This document shows positions 1 through 11,445 of a stretch of DNA of 64,000 nucleotides, piece by piece. Within the stretch, counting starts at the first letter, position 1. The number at the start of each line of letters is the position of its first letter. Made by a program: the position numbers and the translations under genes. Location of the stretch: NCBI GenBank assembly GCA_007644065.1, contig VJWN01000016.1, positions 357,207-421,206 on the forward strand, in the 5' to 3' direction. The DNA is from Margaritispora aquatica (lineage: Eukaryota; Ascomycota; Leotiomycetes; Helotiales; Discinellaceae). Below the pieces are notes generated by a model, which worked only from the letters and a program-made list of their open reading frames with translations, was not told the DNA's origin and did no database searches.

Positions 1-603
1 TCTTCTCTCCTCAACGCCCTGCGCATGCAAGGCGTGCACAAAGCCAAAGCAGCCTTCACCGGGGCCCAGCCAGGCGTGACACGGAAGATCGCCTCTGGTG
101 TGAAGATCATCGAGAAGGACGAGGAGCACGGCACTGAGGCCGTGTACCTCGTCGACACACCCGGTGTCTTCGTCCCGTTCGTGCCGGATGCAGAGGCCAT
201 GCTCAAGCTCGCGCTGGTGGGCAGCGTGAAGGATACTATCATTGCGCCTGTGACGCTGTGCGATTACCTGCTTTACCACTTGAACAAGCAGCAAGATGGG
301 CCGGGGCTGTACGCGGAGTACAGCGGGCCGACGAACGATATCCAGGTCCTGCTAGACGGGATGTGTAGGAAGACAGGGAGACTGGGCAAGGGCGGCGTGC
401 CGGACTTGGATGCCGCGGCGTTGTGGATGATTCAGCGGTGGAGGCAGGGGAATATGGGGCATTTCCTGCTGGATGAGGTGGTGGAGGGTGGGCTGGAGAT
501 GAAGTTGAGGGAGGAGGTGGGCACGAGTTTGAGTCAGGCGAGGAAGCTGGCGAAGGATGCGCAGAGGGCGAGGAGTAAGGCCAGGAGTCCAGTTGCTGGT
601 TGA
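1..603 (+). CDS. MTG1: Mitochondrial ribosome-biogenesis GTPase Mtg1 (YlqF/MTG1 family), 5' partial
   Basis: The 3' part of a circularly permuted GTPase that acts on the mitochondrial large ribosomal subunit at the inner membrane. The reading frame is already open at base 1. It begins with SSLLNALR, the residues that directly follow the P-loop lysine in YlqF-type GTPases, so the start codon, the G4/G5 motifs and most of the P-loop lie left of the window. The switch-I segment AQPGVTRK (around bases 66-90) and the G3 motif DTPG (bases 154-165) are plain. The rest is the helical C-terminal domain that this family uses for rRNA contact. The stop is TGA at 601-603. It converges on WBP1. The family call is from motifs and is firm; the truncation is only the window edge. 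Confidence 0.9.
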   Translation, partial: SSLLNALRMQGVHKAKAAFTGAQPGVTRKIASGVKIIEKDEEHGTEAVYLVDTPGVFVPFVPDAEAMLKLALVGSVKDTIIAPVTLCDYLLYHLNKQQDGPGLYAEYSGPTNDIQVLLDGMCRKTGRLGKGGVPDLDAAALWMIQRWRQGNMGHFLLDEVVEGGLEMKLREEVGTSLSQARKLAKDAQRARSKARSPVAG

Positions 604-1117
604 GATTTGTACGATTAGGACAGAGACATGAAGGGATGAGAGGAGTATCAACTCATGATTTGAATCATGAAAGTCCGAGCCGAGAGCAGGAGGTCGACGA
701 TGATAAGCGAAGCTACCTAGCTTAAGCTACTTTAACATCTACTTGGGGGCCTTTTTGGCTTGAAGCGAGCTCAGAGCGTCCAAGGTGTAAATCCTATGGG
801 GTCAAAGCTGTTGCGAAGGATTCAAAAACACCACTCAACGGGGTGATGGGAAGAAAAGGCATTGGCTTTTGAGACTGAGTGTGTAAGATACAAAGGTGAG
901 GTAGGTGTACTAAATATCATGTCCAAAATATCATGTACAAAATGTAATATTCTGATTGTGTATGTTACACTCACGAGTTTAAGACACATATATGTTCAAA
1001 AAGACTGTCATAATAGCAAAGCCATCTCGCTGTATACACTTTTGTTTTTATCATACAGATACAAAATTCCCTTCCCATTTTCATTTCCATTTCATTCCTA
1101 GGGCCCGAATTTTCCCT
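604..1117. other. Convergent 3' intergenic region MTG1/WBP1
   Basis: About 510 bases between two gene ends facing each other. It is AT-rich, especially at 900-1100, where poly-A-signal-like and TATA-like runs occur. I see no coding signal on either strand. Confidence 0.6.
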
Positions 1118-2703
1118 CTAATTCACCTTCTTACCCTTAGTTGTCAACTTCAAAGGCACAGGCTTGCTCCACAGCCACAGCGCACAGAACGCCAACCATC
1201 CAGTAACTGTAACAGCAATACCCGAGATCCAAGGCCATGCGTTGCTGATAACCCAACTTCTGTCCCACTCGTCGTGGGCGAAGTGGCGGACGGTCACAGT
1301 GTTCTTCTCCTCGATATTGGAAAGGAATGGGCGCTTGTAGTTCACTTTGAAGTTGAAGATGCCATGTTGGTCAGGCAGCTTGAAGGATGTGGTGTAGATT
1401 GCTGAGGTGGCCGTTGTGGTAGCAAGGTCCAGATTGCGACGGTGGAAGGGTGAGAGCATAGAGAATTCGAGCTGGAGTGAGTCGTCTGTTGGTGTGGTGA
1501 ATGGAATCCACTTGTCCCAGGAGTACTCGGAGATCTCAATCGAGTAGGTCTGCGGTGAGTTAGCCCTTGTTTTCTTCCACCAATGTACAGGCACTTACCA
1601 CATCGTTCTTCACTCGGTAAATCTTTGGGTTGGTGATGTTGCTCTGAACACCATTCTCAAATAGATGATGCTCAATCTTTCCAACCTTCAAGACTCCAAT
1701 CTCGTTAAAGGTCCAGCCAGTAACTTCCTTTGCGAAGGCCTGGTTAGAAGTCTTAACTTCCTTGGCGTCTGTTCCAACACCACCAAGTCCAACACTTCGC
1801 TTGACCTTGCCATCAAACCAAGCATCCTCGAGCATCTCTGCAGCTCCAATGACGGTGAATCGTGCCGAGTTTCTTGCTTGCATGGTGGTGATCAAGGACA
1901 ATTGTGGTCCAACCGCGAATGGATCCTCAACACCCTCAACATCGTCTTTGGGGTTGTATGAATATGCGGTTCTTGGTGCTCGCAGAAGTGGTGTCAGAAG
2001 AGGGCTTGTGTTACCCAATGTCTGTCCAACACCTCTTGGGAAGGCAATAACCTCTCCTCCTTTGCCCTCACCTCTAAAGAAGTTCTTGACATCTGGTCGT
2101 AGGGCGTCTGGTCTTGGGACCAGGACAACATCGTGTTGCTCTGTTGCACTCAGGGTATCATAGTTGAAGTGATCAACAACAAGGGCATTGCGATCGGTAG
2201 GTAGGTGAATGTCGAGTTCGAGAAGGAGAGACACCAAGGCCGTGGGTGTAGGCGTGGTGGAGGAAAGTGTCAATAGAATGTTTCCACCGGCATTGATAAA
2301 CTCGAGGAGAAGCTTTGGGGTAAGATTTGGCCCAAGTCCTATTGATTGTCAGGACAATTCTTCAGGCAATTCGTGGGGTATATACCTTTTGACTTGGAGG
2401 GAAGTAGAAGTAAGTGATCGTAAGCTCTCTCGCCGAGTTCGAACAACGCGACCTTCTCGCTTTTTGGAGATTCAAATGTTAGAGAGAAGCCTCTGCCTAC
2501 GGTTATATGTCAGCTCTCAACTCAATGATTGAAAGCTAAAATCTGAAGAGCAATTCCATACCTTCTAAATCCGCAATATATTTCGAGTACTTGGCCTTCT
2601 CTGCCAATTCCTCTATCACAACCAATAATTTATTACCACTGGAGCTTGCCGCCTGAACGATGGACAAAAGCCCCAGGAGCAGAAAAGAAAGTAGCCACCT
2701 CAT
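1118..2703 (-). CDS. WBP1: Oligosaccharyltransferase 48 kDa subunit (Wbp1/OST48)
   Basis: Essential subunit of the ER oligosaccharyltransferase, which moves the lipid-linked glycan to Asn in nascent proteins. I place four exons at 2562-2703, 2386-2496, 1599-2338 and 1118-1549. All joints are GT...AG and in phase, giving 474 residues, the usual family length. The protein starts with a signal peptide (MRWLLSFLLLGLLSIVQA), followed by the conserved segment LEGRGFSLTFESP across the first joint. A long lumenal part follows, then one membrane helix near the C-terminus (WISGIAVTVTGWLAFCALWL) and a short cytosolic tail ending KKVN. That tail is an exact KKxx ER-retrieval signal, as expected of Wbp1. 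It is head-to-head with the complex I 9.5 kDa gene. Confidence 0.93.
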
Positions 2704-2994
2704 TGTTGTCGTCGTTGAATTATCACAAACTCTCTACTCAGTAATGCGCGGCCTTGAGCTTTAGGAAACGTATGCAATGAGGGCCAGTGCCAAGCCGGAA
2801 ATATTGACAGGGGGTTGACACGTGACCATGGACGGCTCGAGCTTCAGCTTCAAGTTGAACGTCAAGCAAGACGTTGTTGGTCGCGAAATCCCTTGTAGCA
2901 CTACGAACAATTCCAAAACTTGCGATTGAAGGCCAATTGAGTAAAGCTACTTCCTGCTGTGCATTAGGATATCTGCTAATATCTCACAGACACA
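2704..2994. promoter_or_regulatory. Bidirectional promoter WBP1 / complex I 9.5 kDa subunit
   Basis: Only 291 bases separate the two start codons, so both promoters must lie here. No strong TATA box or repeat is visible. The shared-promoter role follows from geometry only. Confidence 0.5.
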
Positions 2995-3273
2995 ATGTCC
3001 GCTCTTCCACCCCGATTCTTCGTCACTCCTCTACGATACCTACGATGGGCAGCGATTGAAAAGCCAGCCATCTTCTTCTCCATTGTTATCGGAAGCTTAG
3101 GACCTGTCACAGTTCTGGTTGTGCCACCGATTCGAACAAGATTGGGTGATCCAGCAAGACCTCAAATCCCCCTCACATACCCAAGTATGAATCTAGCAAC
3201 CTAGACGAAACATCATTAACAAAGTACAGTTCCTGCCGGACCAAGAAAGAACATTACTGGTTACGATGATTAG
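2995..3273 (+). CDS. nuo9.5: NADH:ubiquinone oxidoreductase 9.5 kDa subunit (NUO-9.5/NI9M type)
   Basis: Small accessory subunit of mitochondrial respiratory complex I in the inner membrane. There are two exons, 2995-3184 and 3230-3273, joined across a 45-base intron with phase 1. The product has 77 residues. It reads MSALPPRFFVTPLRYLRWA, then one membrane helix (PAIFFSIVIGSLGPVTVLVV), then PPIRTRLGDP and a tail ending PIPAGPRKNITGYDD. This N-helix-PxR-GYDD layout matches the fungal 9.5 kDa family. The second exon is only 44 bases. A neighbouring AAG acceptor at 3224 would break the GPRK tail, so I chose the CAG at 3227-3229. The window also holds MTG1 and WBP1 close by, without a functional link. 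Confidence 0.85.
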
Positions 3274-3771
3274 GAGGCTGGTGGCGAAATTGGAGCAATT
3301 TGGGCTGGAATCTGTACATATGGGGGCGTTTGACAATTGAAATATTCAACATTGATTATGGGCACGAAGCTGTGAATAAGCATGCATGCACTCGTGGGAT
3401 GGGAGATCCAGGTGTTAATTCTTGCTCTGAGGGCACAGTACTTTTACTGCGATAGATAAAACGCACGTCTGAGTGTGTTGGGTGGACCCACATCAGGAAG
3501 CAGCCTACTACATCTGTTGTTCATAGAGCCCCCTTCCTCGCTGGCAATGACTTTTCCCACCACACGAACTGGCTATCACTCCCAGTGGGGTCTGATTCTC
3601 ATATCTATTTTACTTTACCAACGTGGTTTCTTTATATCCCTGCTTGCTTGCATATCTGTCACGCTCTAGGGTTATTAGCTGCAATGAAAGGCTTTAACAT
3701 TATGAATTTGCATGTTAGCGTCTAAGAAGCCCTGTTTGATTTATCTTTCTTTTTTTCATTTGTTCTCTGCC
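3274..3771. other. Convergent intergenic region
   Basis: About 500 bases between the end of the complex I subunit gene and the end of the HET gene. Only short chance frames are present, with no repeat or RNA signal seen. Confidence 0.5.
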
Positions 3772-5963
3772 TTATATGATCTTATAATCAAGAACAGGCA
3801 CCTCAACCCAAAGATCTGATGAATCTTTGCTGAATCCTTCCCAGACATAAGCTAAACCAACACGTTTCCACTGATCCGCTCCAGCAGATATCAAGATCAA
3901 CAGAACCATCTCTGACCGAGGTGTTGAGGGTGCTTCTCGGACACGATGCAGGAGTAGTAAGCCGATAGCACTGTCGTCAAGATCATCTACATTATCGAAG
4001 GATGCTCTGGAGAGTGGATCAAGGGAAGGGCTCAATGTATAGCAACTTTCAGCACCCTTGACAATTTTGCGGGCTTGTCCGGTTAGTATGACCCATCCTG
4101 AGATAACCCTACCAAAGGGGCTGTCCCCTTCAGGTACAACGTGTACTTCCTTTACTACCACTGACATTGGCATAGATTCGATGACCATTTCTTTGTCTTC
4201 AGAGGCAACTTTATGAATTATTTCCCCATGAGAGTAATATTTCGGATCAGTTGTTGCTGCCCAAGACCATGATGGGGCTACGTAAGGTCTGTCTCTACTG
4301 ATGTCGGTATTTGGAGAGACTACATCGAGATTCCAACACATCCCATGAACGAGATCATTTCGCCATAAACCGGCTACATAATCATCACCTAGAGTCTTCC
4401 CGAAAAGAGCTGCGAGACCAGAAATGGCAGGCAGCATATCTGCTTGGTAAGTAAGCTGACATGCCGTATAATATCGTATCAAGGTACGCCATTGCCAGTG
4501 ATGGAATTTCTCAATCTCTGGTAAACTGGTAGTTTTGGTAACAGCAATCTTGTCATCAGATAAGAGAATTTTCTCGTGCGGATCAAAGAGGCTGAGGCCA
4601 TCGTGCTGGACGTTTGGTCCATCCTCTGAATAGAAATGGGTACCAGCCTCCCAGAATAACCTTTCTGATGTGCAATGCAGCGTTCGGGGTGCCAGGACAC
4701 GCTCTTGTACGACCCAAGCTCGTTTGTTTAAAACACCGTTATTCACCACTTCATCAAAACCGTTTATCATGCGACGAACTCCCAGAGTGGAAGAGAGGTA
4801 TATCCGGTCGTCCAAACTCCGAGGGAAGATACAGCCCCCATCATTATCCTTAGATGATGTTGCAGCTATATTGAGGGAGCTATTGAGATAGACAGAACTC
4901 ATTAGCGACGCCTCGACCGCCCAATCTGCTGGATCGTCTTGCACAATGCATAGAGAATCAATCCACAAATATCTCACATCCAGAAGTCGAGTGATCAAGA
5001 CGGCGTCTTTAAATGTCTTTCCCAGGCTCTCATAGGTAATCTGTGTTTCGTGCTGCTGCAAATTGTCTTTTGTGGTTGTCAGCAAACGCTTTCTGCCCCA
5101 GCAATGGCTGAGTGTCATGTATTGACCAAAGTATTGCGACCCCTTTACAAGACGTAATTTAGGACGCAGCATAGTGCCAACTTCTAAGACTCTTGTCGGT
5201 AAAGACCATCGCAATTTTTTGTCTTCTGTTGGCGACAGTCGAATCCAACTCTTAACCAATTCAACATCGAAATCAAGTGCTGTTTCACGATTGCGGAGAG
5301 GCGCAACGCCATCTGATTTGGCTGGCGAGAAGGGTGAATCTGGTGTTTCTTCCATCTGTTAGCAAGAATGAGCGGATGACAACAGAGCTCGACGAATTTA
5401 CCTCTCCGACCAAATACTTCATATACAATCCCGGTACTTAGCGGTCGATCGTTTGCATATGCAACGAAGCCAGAAACGTACTACATAATTCAGCCCTTAT
5501 CTCACAACAGACGATCAGTTTCGGGTTGACGAACCCCAAACTCAGTTTTTCCATCGGGAGCTCTCGAGTCAGAAGATCTTATGTTGGCAACTATGAAATA
5601 CTCAAAATCTTTAGAATTCTGTTTGTGAATTGAAGCACCTATCATTAATGCTCCATAAGGCATTGTCACGGCAACCTCGTTGTTACGAAGATCAGCCCAT
5701 AACCAACTGCAAAGAGGGCATGTTTCCGCAGAAGCGGCCAATGCAGCCCAAGTATCATAATGAGGGATCCGTTCTCGCAATTGAGGAGTCCCTTTTCTGG
5801 GATAATCTGTAAAGGCAATGCCGTTGAGCTGCTTCAGGATTTGGCCTAGATGCTTGCATTTCTCACAGCTCCCTGGTGTCGCTGTAATGAAATTTGTTAG
5901 CTCGTACGGTTCCTCGGCAGATTTGAACGACACCGGCGAGTCTGATCGCACTGGTGAGTCCAT
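3772..5963 (-). CDS. HET-domain (heterokaryon incompatibility) protein
   Basis: Large fungal HET-domain protein of the kind involved in allorecognition and programmed cell death. Proposed exons are 5535-5963, 5402-5480 and 3772-5339, giving 691 residues. An N-terminal zone has paired cysteines (CEKCKHLGQ, CPLCSWLW). The HET core (PF06985) follows: YMTLSHCWG, then DAVLITRLLDVRYLWIDSLCIVQDDPADW and AATSSKDNDGGCIFPR, with the invariant Trp-Ile-Asp-Ser-Leu-Cys-Ile-x-Q block. Later come ERVLAPRTLH and a W-SWA segment typical of the family's C-terminal part. The second joint is well supported, giving YEVFGRRDSPF. The first intron (donor GTTCGT at 5534) is weak and may differ by a few codons. No partner gene is adjacent. 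The target of this member is unknown. Confidence 0.85.
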
Positions 5964-6385
5964 AGCTTCTTGTTGTTGGTAGATTCGTGATTACGGGCTA
6001 AGTTGGAGGCCTTGCCTGATTATTCTCGGTTCCTCGCTCCATTAGCAAAGCGGGGCATACTCCCTATGTGGTCTCGCTTATAGGATGTAGGCTTTCGGAG
6101 ATATAACTACTAACGTTACAAACTTATAAATTGGACAAGTCAAGCAATATCTTATTTTTGTCTTCAATCACGAAGCCGCTAACTACTTGACTAGCCAGTC
6201 TAACTCGAAGTTGAACACAATACGTCGTGGTACAAGATGACAGATATATATATTAGGCTATTGGGAAGTGTATAGGTAAAAAAAATATCCCAAATTATTC
6301 GAACCACTATTGCTACTTATGGATAGAGCACCAGTTCGCATTTGCTCGGCTGCTTTTGCGGAATAGTTTTCCAGAAGCTCTTGAA
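5964..6385. other. Promoter region of the HET gene / 3' flank of the oxidase gene
   Basis: About 420 bases, AT-rich at 6100-6310, with a short TATATATA run near 6244. No gene is seen. Confidence 0.5.
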
Positions 6386-8020
6386 TCACTCATGACCAAT
6401 GCCTTCAGGAATAGGGAAGTCCTCCTTCCGAAGGATGCCCCTGTGCAGTTCCTTGGTGCCTCTGTAGCCGCAAAGACCAATGTTCATATCCAAATCCTAA
6501 GCCCAGTCAGCAATTCCGCTCTCATATAAAGACATATACTGCGGATCACTCACAGCGAGAAGACATCGCATCACATGCTCTGCGCCCTCTTCTCCGGCGA
6601 CGGCCAAGCCGTAGATGAAAGGTCGGCCGACCAAGACAGCTTCGGCGCCAAGTGCTAAGGCTTTCATGATATCTGCGCCGGTGCGAATTCCGCTATCAAA
6701 CAGGATAGTCAACTTATCTCCCACTGCCTGCTTAATTGCTGGAAGCATGTCTAGCGAGCCTGTTGCACCATCGTATTGACGTCCACCTGTCGGGACAGTC
6801 AGCTGAACATGTTTGCTTGGTCTTCAAATTCTGGACTTACCGTGATTTGAAACTACAATGCCCTGGACGCCAGCTTTGACTGCTAATTCTGCGTCTTCAA
6901 CGGACTGGATACCTAAATTCATGCTGTCATGACAAGTCATTAAGCCGGAATGACCGAAGCATACCTTTCAGCACAATTGGCCCTTCCCAGTGTTGTTGCA
7001 AGAACTTGAGTTCTTCCCAAGTGTGTGCAGTACCAGAAAATACTACATTCTCCCAAGCCAGACTCGCCTTGGTCAAGTCCTCCTGCACGCTGCTCATTCC
7101 CGTTTCTTTCTTATACTTCTCCAACCACTTTGGTTGAGAATTCCCGTCAGTCATGTGTCTTCTCAGACAATTTAAATGAAAAGACAGGTAGAGCCAAAAT
7201 ATGAGATGTAGACAGATATGTAAGTAAATGTCGAAGCACATACCACAGGATCAGTGTGACCAATTGCATCTCCAATACCGAGGTAGAAAGGCACATAAGC
7301 GTTGTCCAAGTCCATCGGTCGCCACGAAAGCTGCCATAAATCAAGAGTGACGACTAGGACTGTGAACCCAACTTTCTTTGCTCGTGAAAGCATAGAAACT
7401 GTGACATCGTTGTCTTTCGCTTGAGGCCAGTAGAGTTGAAACCAACGTGCACCATCACCGCTAGCTTTGGCAATCTCCTCTGGAGGGGTTGATGATGCCG
7501 TAGACATGATGTACGGGATACCAACTCGTGCTGCAGCACGAGCTACTCCGCACTCACCATTCCTAAGAAAATTACTCAACATAAACTGACACCTTGTACA
7601 GATACTCACTGGTGGAACTTTATAGTCTTATTAGCAGACGTTTTATTCGGGTACTAGGAAGCTCACAATCTTATTCACACCCACAGGTGCCATCAACACT
7701 GGACTCGGATATTCCTGGCCGAAAAGCGTAGTCTTCATATCTCTCACTGTATTATCCCTCAACATCCGAGGAATGATAGTCCACTTCCTAAATGCAGCTC
7801 TGTTCGCATCCATAGTGGCTTGATCACCTGCTCCGCCGGCAATGTAGCCATACGACGAAGCAGGCAAAATTTTCTTGGCTTGAACCTCCCATCCCTTCGG
7901 ATCCGTGGTTAGGATTGGGCGATGGCCGTTAAGCCCTGCAAGATAGATCTTGGATTGGTAGTTGCCATAGTGCTTCTCGTCGGTCTCGGGGCCGTGAGAT
8001 TCGGTAGGTCGTTGAACCAT
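6386..8020 (-). CDS. FMN-dependent 2-hydroxy-acid oxidase (lactate 2-monooxygenase / glycolate-oxidase family)
   Basis: FMN enzyme oxidising an L-2-hydroxy acid, probably lactate-like. Proposed exons are 7667-8020, 7610-7617, 7244-7562, about 6965-7127, 6841-6912, 6554-6786 and 6386-6496, giving about 419 residues. Family marks in order are ASSYGYIAGGAGD, PRMLRDNT, SPVLMAPVG, YIMSTASS, the active-site SNHGGRQ made across the exon 5/6 joint, FDSGIRTGADI (FMN phosphate site) and LVGRPFIYG. The start is the ATG of MVQRPTESHG. The second exon has only eight bases but restores the frame and the motif GVNKIFHQNGECGVA. The 5' edge of exon 4 is uncertain: the acceptor at 7128 is in phase but not pyrimidine-rich. 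Substrate choice cannot be read from sequence. Confidence 0.85.
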
Positions 8021-9852
8021 AATGAGACAAATGTAATAATCAAATGTAAGAGGTGACGAGATAAATTGAAGTGAAGGGAATCGCAGAAACAACACATTCG
8101 TTAATTAGACCCCCCTCGTTCGCTACTGGGTAGTTGTGATGACCTCATGCTAGCTTCTGCATAAATGCAGAGCCTAATGCATGTAGCCATTGCTAGCGCG
8201 TAATAAAAGGGTTTGGGGATGCATGTAATCATTCTAAGCCAAATATCATGTCAGAGGCTATTATTGGAGTGTTTTCTAGATACTCAAGTGCTAATGGCAA
8301 TGATTCGCGGGAAACGGCATCGGCTGTCGTTGCCGACCCAAGCCCGTCAAAAATAGAAAGCATAGTACCCCAACGACGATTTGGATATGTAACGAACTTA
8401 TACATACCGGAGATTATCAATTCTGCTTCTCATGTATTAGCTACCCTAGCTCTGAATGTGCGCCTGGCTTACTGGTGGAATAGTCCAAGTTTGGTCCAAT
8501 TCCATTGCAGAACATTGGCTGCTGTCAAGTGTTAGTCCAGATAATCTCAGTACCAAAGCCTCATAAATACCGCAACATTGCAAAACTTCTGACATAACAC
8601 AAAAACCTTCCAGAATTGTCTAAAGTACGCAGCACTTGAATTTGTTGTGGTAGCAATACCTGAATTTGTAATACCAGAAATCATGTTATCAAGGAGCATG
8701 TGGGTAATTGTAAAGAAAATACGTAAGGCGCCGCAAGATCGTTTAATTGATATAGTTCATCAAGGCGCAGCAACTGAGTGGTGGAAAATGGATGACAGTG
8801 AGAGTCGTGCACCTCGATATTTGATGGCCATGGGTGGTCAGATGCAAAATGTTAAGATGGATTTTATGACGAAGTCAAATCGAATTTTCGCGCAATTGGT
8901 ACCAAGAAATACATATCTGATGTTGTGAGTCCTAAATCCTGATAGAATATGGGGCACAAAAAAAATCCAGAGCCTTGCCTTAAATGATACAAAAATGAAT
9001 TGTCCTCCAAAACAAGACCAAACCCTTCCTAAACACACCCAGCCTCCCCACCCAAGCCCTTCCAATGACCTAAATCCAATGTGACGTATATATACCCAAC
9101 TAACACCAAAGGCGTCACCCAGAAGGCGCCAAGAACGAGTTCTCTTGGTCAGGTCAAACTGGTGCAGTTGGAGAGATTTTGGTCACCCAATTCCGCCATC
9201 TTCACCTTGGCGGCAACAATAAAAGAGCTGATTCACCCGTCCTGAGTTCAAAAAGAAAGAAAAGAAAAAAAATCCCGTCCGGGGGATTTCTTCAAGCCGT
9301 TCGAGGCTTGAAGTTTTGCTGTTTTGATCTTTGGGTCTTTTTTTGCGCGTTTTTCGATAATTTTCGAGGGACTGGCCAGCCGAGCCGGTAAGCGAGCGCG
9401 TTGTGGGTAGGAGGACAGCCATCGGCTCCTTGCCTTTTAAATAGTTTTATTAACTCCTAGTCATCTTATAAATAGCCTAGTTTTCATCATCTCAAGACAG
9501 AATCTATAAGTTCTTTCTGCGTTGCTTTGTTTACCTCGCTTAACGTTGGCGGTCTTGGCATGCACTCCCTTTTGGTCAAGCATGCCGAGAATGACTCATG
9601 AATTGGACTTTCTAACCATGCTTTTACTACAAATAACAATCGACTTGTAGAATCACCATCCTGAAGAACTGAGGCATTGCATCCTCTTTCGTCCATTAGT
9701 CTTCTATTGGCAGCATATACCATCTTCCTCAGCACACACTCACTCACCCCTCTCAACTTTCCCACAACGCCATCACACATCAACAACAAAACAGCTCTTA
9801 CTAACTCCTACCACCACCTCCCACAACACCACACAACACACACCAAGCCACT
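8021..9852. other. Intergenic region with no confident gene
   Basis: About 1.8 kb. Frames of 60-100 codons exist at 8248-8535 and 8647-8928 on the plus strand and 9487-9789 on the minus strand. None shows family motifs, good starts or splice sites. They could be relics. The segment 9700-9850 is strongly C-rich and leads into the DUF7730-like gene. Confidence 0.4.
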
Positions 9853-10839
9853 ATGCCCCCTTCTCCCCTCCCATCCTTCCTCCCCATCTCTCCCCCCATC
9901 TCAACCTCAATCTCCATCTCCACCCCCCTCCTCCTCACCACGCTCCCCCCCGAACTCCGCACCCAAATCTACGCGCACGCCCTCGGCGGGCGCGCTTTCC
10001 ACATCTTCACTTCCCACCACGGCCTCAGCGCCCGACCGTACGTCGACGGGATCTCCAACGTCTGCACCTGCCTCGCCATCCGGCGGCGCGCGCAAGCCAC
10101 AAATCCCACCGGCACGGGGACGGAGAACTGGCACTGTAAGCTCGTGCGGCCGCGGAAAGACGCCCGGCTGAAGAAGGAGAGGTTTTTGGATTTGCTGTGT
10201 GTGTGTAGGCAGATGTAAGGATCCTCTCTCTCTCTCCCTCTCTCGCGAGAATCATGTTGGGGCCAGAGGCTAACACAACACAACGCCAGCTATTTCGAAG
10301 CCAGACTCATCCTCTACACGCACACCGATTTCCACATCCTCGACCCCGCCGCTCTCCTCGCGCTGCAAACCACCTGGTCCCCAGATCAAGTAGCCAGCAT
10401 CCGCTCCCTCACACTTGCCCTGCATTTCCAGGGCACCCGCCCGTCTCCCCCACCACCTCTCGGGACACAACCCCAAAGCCAAACCCAGCTACAGCAGAAA
10501 AAAACGTACTACCGACGGCTCGCCGCAACGCGAAAGCTACAAGCACACCTCCTGACCCTGCGCGGCCTGCGCGCGCTGCGACTGGTGTGTCACGTGCGGG
10601 CGTGCACTGGCACCGAGGAGGACACGCTGTGTGCGCTGCTGCGGGAGCTGGTGGTGCGCATGCCGGGCGTGCTGACGCTCGATTTTGGGCATGGGTATGG
10701 AGATCATGGGGAGCCGGTGGGGGTGAGGGCGAAGTTGAGCGTTGCGCTGGGAATGGGAAGGCGTGCTGAGGAGGAGGAGGGTCCGGGTGTTGGTGTTGGA
10801 GTGGAGTGGGAGAATTTGAGGTGTGTGGAGGGTACCTAG
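9853..10839 (+). CDS. DUF7730-like fungal protein (F-box-like 'LPPELR' family)
   Basis: Two exons, 9853-10214 and 10290-10839, joined in phase and giving 303 residues. The product opens with a Pro/Ser-rich leader. The hallmark LPPELRTQIYAHALGG follows, then FLDLLCVCRQIYFEARLILY, which is created exactly across the splice joint, and then FHILDPAALLAL. This LP-ELR...CRQIY-EA...LLY pattern is widespread in Pezizomycotina proteins annotated DUF7730 or 'F-box-like'. Their role is not known. The C-terminal third is Gly/Glu-rich (RRAEEEEGPGVGVGVEWE). The coding strand is unusually GC-rich compared with its flanks. The function is not assignable. Confidence 0.75.
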
Positions 10840-11445
10840 ATAAGCTGTGTGTGTTGGGAGGTAGGTTTGAGGGGGAGTTGAGGGCAGGATAATCTTGCTG
10901 GCTTAAGAGGGAATTTAGGAAGAGGCTTAAATGGAATCAGGTTGACGCTTCTAAAATGCGAATGCCAAAATGAAGTAGGAAATCAAGCAGTGAACCAATC
11001 AATCGAATCAAGAAGAAATGGACACAGGACGGGCAACAAGTGAGCATTGCATAACGAAGGACTTTTCTCGCACCCCCATAGTTACGCAAACACTCACACA
11101 CACACACACACACACCATCCGACCATCAAATCGAGTAACCAGCAGCGAAAAACCCCCAGTCTATAAATCCTCAATCGCGCCCAAGCATCTTTCATTTCAT
11201 ACACAAACAAACAAGCAAGCAGAAAATCAAAGTGGCAAACCACCGCCCGAAACCCGCACCTGTGCCTGCAAGCGGGAGAAAGCTGAGTTAACGCTATCAT
11301 CGTATGCATTGCTCCTTTCTATCCGCTGCTCGCTCTCTCTCTCTCTCCCTCAACTTAATTTCGTGCCTTCATATATCCGTGTATCTGTATGATCTATGTA
11401 CGTCTTCGCTCCTCTATGCGTTCGTCGTAAGGAGAGGTCCCTGCA
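10840..11445. other. Convergent intergenic region with a (CA)n tract
   Basis: About 600 bases between the DUF7730-like gene and the end of the BEACH gene. It holds a CA dinucleotide repeat (11094-11115) and a CT-rich run near 11330-11350. No gene is seen. Confidence 0.6.
11094..11115. repeat. (CA)n microsatellite
   Basis: Perfect dinucleotide CA tract of about 22 bases, directly visible. Confidence 0.9.

Noticed and set aside
8248..8928. Possible small gene or gene relic
   Set aside because: Frames of about 95 codons without motifs, splice logic or start context.
9487..9789. Minus-strand 100-codon frame
   Set aside because: No recognisable motif; overlaps the promoter and leader of the DUF7730-like gene.
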